Shown here: one piece after another, positions 1 through 4,452 of the stretch
How positions within the stretch are numbered: position 1 is the stretch's first letter
How the letters are laid out: each line of letters starts with the position of its first letter
Source of the DNA: CAVTWS01 sp964390555
Lineage (GTDB): Bacteria > Actinomycetota > Acidimicrobiia > Acidimicrobiales > SHLQ01
DNA length: 9,749 nt
NCBI GenBank assembly: GCA_964390555.1
Contig: CAYMJU010000028.1
Location: forward strand, 1-9,749
Reading direction: 5' to 3'
The notes under the pieces: generated by a model
The model's input: the letters and a program-made list of their open reading frames with translations, nothing else
What the model was told of the DNA's origin: nothing
Databases searched by the model: none
Translations under genes and position numbers: made by a program

Positions 1-186
1 CTCCTAGTTCGTCGCTGGGGGCTACGCGCCCCCAGACCCCATCGGCAACCGGGGAGCTGCGCTCCCACGGCTGCACTCGCTCGCTCCGCTTCGCTCCTAG
101 TTCGTCGCTGGGGGCTACGCGCCCCCAGACCCCATCGGCAACCGGGGAGCTGCGCTCCCACGGCTGCACTCGCTCGCTCCGCTTCG
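1..186. repeat. Two perfect 93-bp tandem units of a dispersed hairpin repeat
   Basis: Units 1-93 and 94-186 are identical base for base, and a related copy lies at about 3884-3966. Each unit holds two stem-loops. The first is CTGGGGGC / TACGC / GCCCCCAG at 15-35 and again at 108-128. The second is CCGGGGAGC / TGC / GCTCCC-A-CGG, with a single bulged A, at 49-70 and 142-163. A tail of TCGCT-like words follows (about 74-95). The array may continue past the left edge. Perfect identity implies recent duplication or gene conversion. Read on the minus strand from an ATG at 191-189, the array has no stop up to the edge, and 93 bp is 31 codons, so each unit adds one 31-residue repeat. The hairpins could also serve as terminators for the minus-strand gene that ends at 188. 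I cannot name the repeat family. Confidence 0.9.
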
Positions 187-187
187 C

Positions 188-439
188 TCATCGCAGCGGC
201 GGCAGGGGGCCGAAGTCGAGGCGGAAGTTCAGGCCGTCGCCGGGCGCTGGCGCTTCCTCCGCGATCTCCACATGCGTGTTCGTCGGTTCGAGGATCTCGC
301 CGACGGCCAACATGGCCGCTCCCAGCACGGTCGATGACGCCGGCGATCGGCGGGGCACGGCGCGGCGCACCCGATCAACCAGCACCGGGTGATCGGCTCC
401 CGGCACCCACCAGATGCGGTCGTTCTCGATGTCTCCCAC
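188..439 (-). CDS. Small conserved-looking hypothetical protein, 83 aa
   Basis: I do not recognise a family. The frame starts with GTG at 439-437 and ends with TGA at 190-188. Third codon positions are nearly all G or C, as in the neighbouring genes, which argues for a real gene. The protein is mildly acidic, has no signal peptide or clear membrane segment, and ends in a Pro/Leu-rich tail (GLNFRLDFGPLPPLR). The start is supported by a TACGAT -10-like box that ends 8 nt before the GTG, as in leaderless transcripts; no Shine-Dalgarno is visible. It is divergent from the ABC-F gene across 44 bp. The TGA stop overlaps an ATG (191-189) that opens a frame through the 93-bp repeats, so the repeat junction itself supplies the stop codon, and the original C-terminus may have been changed. 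Confidence 0.7.
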   Translation of the reverse strand: MGDIENDRIWWVPGADHPVLVDRVRRAVPRRSPASSTVLGAAMLAVGEILEPTNTHVEIAEEAPAPGDGLNFRLDFGPLPPLR

Positions 440-447
440 AAACGACG

Positions 448-453
448 ATCGTA
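448..453 (-). promoter_or_regulatory. -10 box of leaderless promoter for the 83-aa gene
   Basis: TACGAT (matches TANNNT) on the minus strand, followed by 8 nt and then the GTG start at 439. That spacing places transcription start at or within a base of the GTG. No convincing -35 hexamer is seen. Assignment is by spacing only. Confidence 0.45.
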
Positions 454-470
454 GAGTCCCAGCGCATCGG

Positions 471-476
471 TACCCT
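471..476 (+). promoter_or_regulatory. -10 box of leaderless promoter for the ABC-F gene
   Basis: TACCCT (matches TANNNT) followed by 7 nt and then GTG at 484, the start that fits the ABC-F N-terminus. This implies a leaderless mRNA. A second candidate, TAGAGT at 452-457, would give a short leader of about 20 nt. No clear -35 hexamer. Confidence 0.4.
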
Positions 477-483
477 GCCGGGC

Positions 484-2403
484 GTGATCACGGCATCGGG
501 ACTCGGTAAGGCCCACGGGCTGCGCACGCTGTTTCGCGACGTCAGCCTTCAGGTCAGCGCCGGTCGCCGTATCGCGCTCGTCGGCGGAAACGGGGCCGGC
601 AAGACCACGCTCGTAGAGATGCTGCTTGGTGACCAGGAGCCCGATACGGGCGAGGTCCACCGCCCCCGCGACCTGCGCATCGGCTACCTACCCCAGGAGG
701 TCACCGACCTCGGGACGGGCACGGTGCTCGATCTGGTGCTCGGGGCGTCACGGCTGGCGGACCTGGCCATCGACCTTCACCGGATCGAGGGCCAGCTCGC
801 AGCCGGGTCCACCGACTTGGCGTTGCTCGACCGCTACGGCGAGGTGCAGGCCCACTTCCAACAGCAAGGCGGCTACGCCCTCGAAGCAGAGGCCCACCGC
901 GTGCTGTCCGGCCTCGGGTTCTCGACCGCCGATAGCGGCCGGCCGGTCACCGAACTGTCGGGCGGCTGGCGCATGCGCGTCGCCCTCGCCCGCCTCCTCG
1001 TCGGCGAGCCCGACGTGTTGATCCTTGACGAGCCGACCAACCACCTCGACGTCGACAGCGCATCGTGGCTCGAGGATTACCTCACGGCGTGGAGCGGAGC
1101 GCTGCTGTTCGTGAGCCACGACCGCGACTTCATCGACAACGTCGCCAATCGGGTGATCGAGTTGACCAACGAGACGGCCCACGAATACATCGGCGGCTTC
1201 GCGGAGTTCGTCGTGCAGCGCGAGGAACGCATCGCCGTCATCGAGGCCGCGGCCGCCAACCAGGCCCGCCATGTCGCCAAGGTCGAGCGGTTCATCGAGC
1301 GCTTCCGCTACAAGGCCACCAAAGCCCGTCAGGTGCAGAGCCGGATCAAGACCCTCGAGAAGCTCGACCGGATCGTCGCGCCGACCCGCAAGGAGCTGCA
1401 GGCCCGGTTCGCATTCCCCGAACCGCGGCGTTCGGCCCGAGTCGTCGTCGAACTGTCCGACGTCACCGCCGGTTACGACGGTGAGATCGTGGTGCGCGAC
1501 GTCGACCTGGTGATCGAGCGGGGCCGCACCGTCGCATTGATCGGCCCCAATGGCGCGGGCAAGACGACACTGTTGAAGGTGATGCTCGGCCAGCTCGCCC
1601 CGATGGCGGGCACGGCAGTCATCGGCAACAACGTCGACATCGCCAGCTTCGCTCAGCACCAGGTCGAGGTGCTCGACCACCAGCGGATCGTGGTCGAGGA
1701 GTTCAAGGCGTCGGTGGGGCCGAACCCGGGCAACCGCAACATCCGCACGATCCTCGGCTCGTTCGGGTTCCCCGGCGATGCGGCCGATCGACTCGTCGGC
1801 GCCCTGTCGGGCGGCGAGCAGACCCGACTAGCGCTCGCCAAGACGATGGTGAATCCGGTGAACCTGCTCGTGCTCGACGAGCCGACCAATCACCTCGACC
1901 TCCCGAGCTGCGACGTGCTCGAGGATGCACTCACCGCGTATCCGGGCACGGTGCTGCTCGTCACCCACGATCGCCACCTGATCCGCAACGTCGCCGATTC
2001 GCTGATCGAGGTACGCGACGGGCGAGCGATCTGGTACGACGGCGTCGATGAATCTCGTCTGCACCCCACGACGGCGGCGACCCCCGCGACCCGCCCGGCG
2101 CCAGCGCCTCCCCAGAAGACGCCTGCGGTTCGTCCCGAGAGCCGAACAACCGAGCGCCCGTCACCGTCGGGCGGAACCAAAGCCGGGCGCGACCTCCGCA
2201 AGGAAGTCGACCGCATCGAGCGCCAATGGGAGCGGGCCGAAGCCGACGTCGCCGACCGTCAGCGAGACCTGGCCGACCCCGACGTCTACTCCGACCCCGA
2301 CCGCGTCGCCGACTTGGTCTCGCAGTTCGAGGCCGCCAAAGACCGGGCGGCGGAGCTCATGTCGGAATGGGAGCGGGCATCAGCCCGCCTCGGTCGGGTC
2401 TAG
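484..2403 (+). CDS. ABC-F family ATPase (ribosome-associated translation factor type)
   Basis: Soluble twin-ATPase of the ABC-F family. Members bind the ribosomal E site and act in translation or antibiotic protection, not transport. 639 aa from GTG 484; an in-frame start at 334 would add 50 Arg/Pro-rich residues and run into the divergent gene, so I reject it. First ATPase domain: Walker A GGNGAGKT (34-41), signature LSGGW (158-162), Walker B ending DEPTNHLD (to 189), H-loop SHD (211-213). The basic helical linker (about 255-300) corresponds to the family's tRNA-interaction motif. Second domain: Walker A GPNGAGKT (354-361), LSGGEQ (441-446), DEPTNHLD (465-472), THD (494-496). A Pro/Thr-rich spacer (about 528-565) leads to a charged coiled-coil C-terminus (about 566-637), as in Uup-like members. 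No membrane segments. Family certain; subfamily and any resistance role are not. Confidence 0.95.
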   Translation: MITASGLGKAHGLRTLFRDVSLQVSAGRRIALVGGNGAGKTTLVEMLLGDQEPDTGEVHRPRDLRIGYLPQEVTDLGTGTVLDLVLGASRLADLAIDLHRIEGQLAAGSTDLALLDRYGEVQAHFQQQGGYALEAEAHRVLSGLGFSTADSGRPVTELSGGWRMRVALARLLVGEPDVLILDEPTNHLDVDSASWLEDYLTAWSGALLFVSHDRDFIDNVANRVIELTNETAHEYIGGFAEFVVQREERIAVIEAAAANQARHVAKVERFIERFRYKATKARQVQSRIKTLEKLDRIVAPTRKELQARFAFPEPRRSARVVVELSDVTAGYDGEIVVRDVDLVIERGRTVALIGPNGAGKTTLLKVMLGQLAPMAGTAVIGNNVDIASFAQHQVEVLDHQRIVVEEFKASVGPNPGNRNIRTILGSFGFPGDAADRLVGALSGGEQTRLALAKTMVNPVNLLVLDEPTNHLDLPSCDVLEDALTAYPGTVLLVTHDRHLIRNVADSLIEVRDGRAIWYDGVDESRLHPTTAATPATRPAPAPPQKTPAVRPESRTTERPSPSGGTKAGRDLRKEVDRIERQWERAEADVADRQRDLADPDVYSDPDRVADLVSQFEAAKDRAAELMSEWERASARLGRV

Positions 2404-3876
2404 CGCGGTACCCCTTGGCGCCGAGTCGCCCGGCGCGGTATCCCGTGGCGACGAGTCGCCCGGCGCGGTAGCACCCAGTCCGGCCATGTCAGGGGCGCCC
2501 GGTCCGGGGATGTCGGGCGCCTCGAGCTCGACGAGCTGGTCGTCGGTCGGTGAGTCGACGTCGACCACCCGGCTGGCGTGGCGGGCGATAGCGGCCTCGA
2601 ACAGGTTCCGGGCAGCCCGCCCGTTGCCGAACCCCCGACCTCGTTCGAGCCCGGAGAAGTAGGCAACGACGGTCGCCTCGGCTTCGACGGTCAGCCGGTA
2701 GCCGGCCTTCTCGGTGAGCTGCCCGAAGATACGGACCAGCTCGTCGTCGGTGTAGTCGGGAAACATGATCGTCTTCGGGAACCGCGAACGCAGCCCGGGG
2801 TTGGCGTCGATCAGAGCCGCCATCTCGTCGGGGTACCCGGCCATGATCACCACCACCCGATCCCGGCGGTCCTCGACGAGCTTGACCACGGCGTCGATGG
2901 CCTCGCGGCCGAAGTCGCGCTCGCCACCCCGCACGAGCGAGTAGGCCTCGTCGATCAGGAGCACACCCTGGTCGGCGGTGTCGAACACCCCGGTGACCTT
3001 GATCGCGGTCTGCCCGACGAACCCGGCTACGAGGCCCGCCCGGTCGGTCTCGACCAGGTGACCACGGTCGACGACGCCGAGCGTGCGATAGATCTGGGCG
3101 AGCAGCCGGGCGACGGTCGACTTCCCGGTGCCGGGGTTGCCGACGAACACCAGGTGGCGGCTCGTCTCGACCACCTTCAGGCCACGTTGCTCACGGAGCT
3201 TCTGGATCTGGATCAGGTCGGCGACCAAGCGGACCTCGGCCTTCACGGGCTCGAGGCCGATCAGCTCGTCGAGCTCGGCGAGCAACTCGTCGAGCGGTCG
3301 CGCGGGCGCCAGATCGGGCACGGTCGTCGACTTCGGCGGGGATCCGGGCGATCCGGGAGCGGCGGCCGGCGCGGCCTTCATCGCCGCAACGAGGGTGGAG
3401 CGGAGGATCTCGACGGCGGTGAGCTCGGCGCGCGATGTGTACTCGTCGAGCGAGATCACAGTCCGGGCGACCCGGAGGGCCAGATCGTGGTAGCGCTTGG
3501 CGTGACCGTCGACGCCGGCGGACGCGGCGTCGCCGTCGACCAGGCCCGCGAAGAACGGCGATGCCGTTTCGAGCCAGGACCGGCGCCCGTCGAGCAACTT
3601 GGCCTCCCGCACATCGGCGGGGGTGACGTCGCCCACGATAACGTCGGTGAAGTGCTCGCCGAGGGCACGGACGAACGCCCAGATCTCGGCGTCGGTGTGG
3701 AGCCCGTCGGCGTCGATGAAGGCCGCCGCCAGGTTGTACGCCTCGAGCGCCAGGTCGCGACGGAGCTGCTCGGCGTGGCCGGCCGTCGCCCCCATGAGCG
3801 GTCCCAGCGCCGAATGCTGTTCTTCGATGAACCGGCTGACGGCATCAGCCAGGCCGGTGTCGACGCTCGGGCTCAT
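2380..3876 (-). CDS. AAA+ ATPase of the CbbX/SpoVK/EccA type with TerB-like N-terminal domain
   Basis: 498-aa predicted hexameric AAA+ remodelling ATPase; substrate unknown. The helical N-terminus (1-170) carries IDADGLHTDAE (54-64), which resembles the acidic DG...E motif of TerB-like domains. A Pro/Ala linker (169-195) precedes the AAA+ module: Walker A GNPGTGKS (246-253), pore-loop region GLVAGFVGQT (281-290), Walker B LLIDEA (306-311), sensor-1 region IMAGYPD (344-350), arginine-finger region GLRSRFP (361-367), sensor-2 GNGRAAR (417-423). The 3' end is a low-complexity decapeptide repeat. The frame could start at GTG 3918 or ATG 3912, but those residues would be translated from the inserted repeat; ATG 3876, inside the duplicated start context GGCCTATGAGC, fits best. 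There is no good Shine-Dalgarno; the ATG overlaps the stop of a leader ORF (ATGA). The 3' end overlaps the ABC-F gene by 24 bp. Confidence 0.88.
   Translation of the reverse strand: MSPSVDTGLADAVSRFIEEQHSALGPLMGATAGHAEQLRRDLALEAYNLAAAFIDADGLHTDAEIWAFVRALGEHFTDVIVGDVTPADVREAKLLDGRRSWLETASPFFAGLVDGDAASAGVDGHAKRYHDLALRVARTVISLDEYTSRAELTAVEILRSTLVAAMKAAPAAAPGSPGSPPKSTTVPDLAPARPLDELLAELDELIGLEPVKAEVRLVADLIQIQKLREQRGLKVVETSRHLVFVGNPGTGKSTVARLLAQIYRTLGVVDRGHLVETDRAGLVAGFVGQTAIKVTGVFDTADQGVLLIDEAYSLVRGGERDFGREAIDAVVKLVEDRRDRVVVIMAGYPDEMAALIDANPGLRSRFPKTIMFPDYTDDELVRIFGQLTEKAGYRLTVEAEATVVAYFSGLERGRGFGNGRAARNLFEAAIARHASRVVDVDSPTDDQLVELEAPDIPGPGAPDMAGLGATAPGDSSPRDTAPGDSAPRGTALDPTEAG
2404..2470. repeat. 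30-bp tandem repeat encoding the tail of the AAA+ protein
   Basis: The word GCGCGGTA recurs at exact 30-bp spacing (2404, 2434 and 2464). It is joined by the shared GAGTCGCCCG word. In the AAA+ frame this gives about two and a half copies of a decapeptide like TAPGDSxPRD/G near residues 469-491. It lies directly after the ABC-F stop codon, so copy-number change would lengthen or shorten only the AAA+ tail. Confidence 0.8.
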
Positions 3877-3973
3877 AGGCCTATCGCTGGGGGCTGCGCC
3901 CCCAGACCCCATCGGCACCCGGGGAGCTGCGCTCCCTCGGCTGCACTCGCTCGCTTCGCTTCGCTCATAGGCC
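3871..3973. repeat. Third copy of the hairpin repeat, flanked by 11-bp direct repeats
   Basis: GCTCATAGGCC occurs at 3871-3881 and again at 3963-3973, enclosing 81 bp that match the left-edge units. Hairpin 1 here is CTGGGGGC / TGC / GCCCCCAG (3887-3905) and hairpin 2 is CCGGGGAGC / TGC / GCTCCC-T-CGG (3919-3940). Compared with the left units, hairpin 1 loses two loop bases and hairpin 2 swaps the bulged A for T; the paired arms are unchanged. The flanks look like a target-site duplication that copied the start codon of the AAA+ gene. However, ATGAGC also begins the left-edge repeat, so the true duplication could be as short as the GGCCT part. Confidence 0.8.
3873..3968 (-). CDS. Possible 31-codon leader ORF formed by the inserted repeat
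   Basis: ATG at 3968-3966 lies 7 nt after a TAGTGT -10 box, the spacing expected of a leaderless start. The frame runs through the whole repeat copy and stops at TGA 3875-3873, which overlaps the AAA+ ATG (ATGA), an arrangement that allows translational coupling. The predicted peptide begins MSEAKRASAAEGAQLPGC; it has one Cys and no signal peptide or membrane segment. The peptide may have no function: GC-rich repeats stay open easily. What can be seen is the geometry, namely promoter, ATG, open repeat and overlapping stop/start. Translation is inferred. Confidence 0.3.
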   Translation of the reverse strand: MSEAKRASAAEGAQLPGCRWGLGAQPPAIGL

Positions 3974-3975
3974 GG

Positions 3976-3981
3976 ACACTA
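3976..3981 (-). promoter_or_regulatory. -10 box of leaderless promoter, now separated from the AAA+ gene
   Basis: TAGTGT (TANNNT) on the minus strand, 7 nt before the ATG at 3968. The same 11-bp start context recurs at the AAA+ ATG 92 bp downstream, so this was plausibly the gene's own leaderless promoter before the repeat came between them. No clear -35 hexamer. Confidence 0.4.
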
Positions 3982-4038
3982 GAGGCCAGCGGTCCGAACG
4001 GGGGGAGGGGATCTTGAATTCTGGAAGTGTGGATCGGG

Positions 4039-4329
4039 TCAGACGCGGACGGTCGCGGCGCGCTGTGAACGGCGGCGGCTGGTGGCGACGAGAACAGCTC
4101 CACCTGCGACGAGCATGGCGCCGGCGCCCACCATGGTTGCCGTCTCGACGCCGGTCTGGGCCAGGTTGCGGTCGACGACCACAACGGCCACCTCGGCACA
4201 GGCCAACGATGAGCTACCAGCGGTAGCGCAGCCCGGCGACGGCGAGTACGTATCGGCGCCGGCCGGAGCGGCCAGGACCACCGACGATGCGGCGATGCCG
4301 GCGGCGATGACGAGGTTGCGTATCTTCAT
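4039..4329 (-). CDS. Small secreted protein with LAQTG sortase (class E type) wall-anchor signal
   Basis: 96 aa with the full layout of a sortase substrate. It has a signal peptide (positive MKIR, hydrophobic 6-21, probable cleavage after AGA at residue 25), a short exposed stretch with two cysteines (C34, C44), LAQTG at 56-60, a hydrophobic helix (about 63-82) and an Arg-rich stop-transfer tail (RRRSQR, 85-90). LAxTG is the known motif of class E sortases in high-GC Gram-positives; no sortase gene lies in the window. The mature wall-attached part would be only about 34 residues. ATG 4329 is chosen over an upstream in-frame start (4419) because AGGAG sits 8 nt before it and the signal peptide begins there. 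It lies 123 bp downstream of the DUF4012 gene, on the same strand. Function unknown. Confidence 0.8.
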   Translation of the reverse strand: MKIRNLVIAAGIAASSVVLAAPAGADTYSPSPGCATAGSSSLACAEVAVVVVDRNLAQTGVETATMVGAGAMLVAGGAVLVATSRRRSQRAATVRV

Positions 4330-4337
4330 GGGTCGTG

Positions 4338-4342
4338 CTCCT
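4338..4342 (-). promoter_or_regulatory. Shine-Dalgarno AGGAG that sets the start of the LAQTG gene
   Basis: AGGAG on the minus strand with an 8-nt gap to ATG 4329. It is one of only two clear ribosome binding sites in the window and decides between this ATG and the upstream in-frame start at 4419. Confidence 0.7.
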
Positions 4343-4389
4343 GAGCCGAGGGTGCCGGGTGATCGGGGTGAGTCGCTCGTCTCTCCAAC

Positions 4390-4409
4390 GGGATCAAGTT
4401 GTAGATCCC
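4390..4409. promoter_or_regulatory. Inverted repeat GGGATC-N8-GATCCC, possible operator
   Basis: Perfect 6-bp arms at 4390-4395 and 4404-4409 around an AT-richer 8-bp centre (AAGTTGTA), between the DUF4012 stop and the LAQTG start. The AT-rich core in GC-rich DNA suggests a protein-binding site or a promoter region for the LAQTG gene. As a terminator the stem would be weak. Confidence 0.3.
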
Positions 4410-4427
4410 ATCTCGACACCAGTGACA

Positions 4428-4441
4428 GGGCCGAGCGGCCC
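4428..4441 (-). terminator. Possible GC stem-loop terminator after the DUF4012 gene
   Basis: GGGCC / GAGC / GGCCC, a 5-bp GC-only stem 12 nt past the DUF4012 stop codon, with no U-tract. Actinobacterial terminators often lack one, but the stem is short. Confidence 0.25.
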
Positions 4442-4452
4442 CTTCGCCTGGG

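Noticed and set aside
1..186. CRISPR array from direct repeats at the left edge
   Set aside because: Units are 93 bp, contiguous and identical, with no unique spacers between shorter repeats.
334..483. N-terminal extension of the ABC-F protein to an upstream in-frame start
   Set aside because: The 50 extra residues are Arg/Pro-rich, unlike any ABC-F N-terminus, and would overlap the divergent 83-aa gene and its promoter.
748..1680. 310-codon minus-strand open frame opposite the ABC-F gene
   Set aside because: Asp/Gly/His-rich shadow of the ATPase-coding strand with no motif of its own.
484..2403. ABC-F gene as an antibiotic resistance determinant
   Set aside because: No long antibiotic-resistance-domain linker is evident, and the C-terminal coiled coil is shared with housekeeping Uup-like members; sequence alone does not support a resistance call.
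3877..3918. Upstream start for the AAA+ protein (GTG 3918 or ATG 3912)
   Set aside because: The extra residues come entirely from the inserted repeat; ATG 3876 fits the duplicated start context and the ATGA overlap.
2578..4017. 479-codon plus-strand open frame opposite the AAA+ gene
   Set aside because: Shadow frame; the minus strand carries complete AAA+ motifs, and the plus frame even crosses the repeat and intergenic region.
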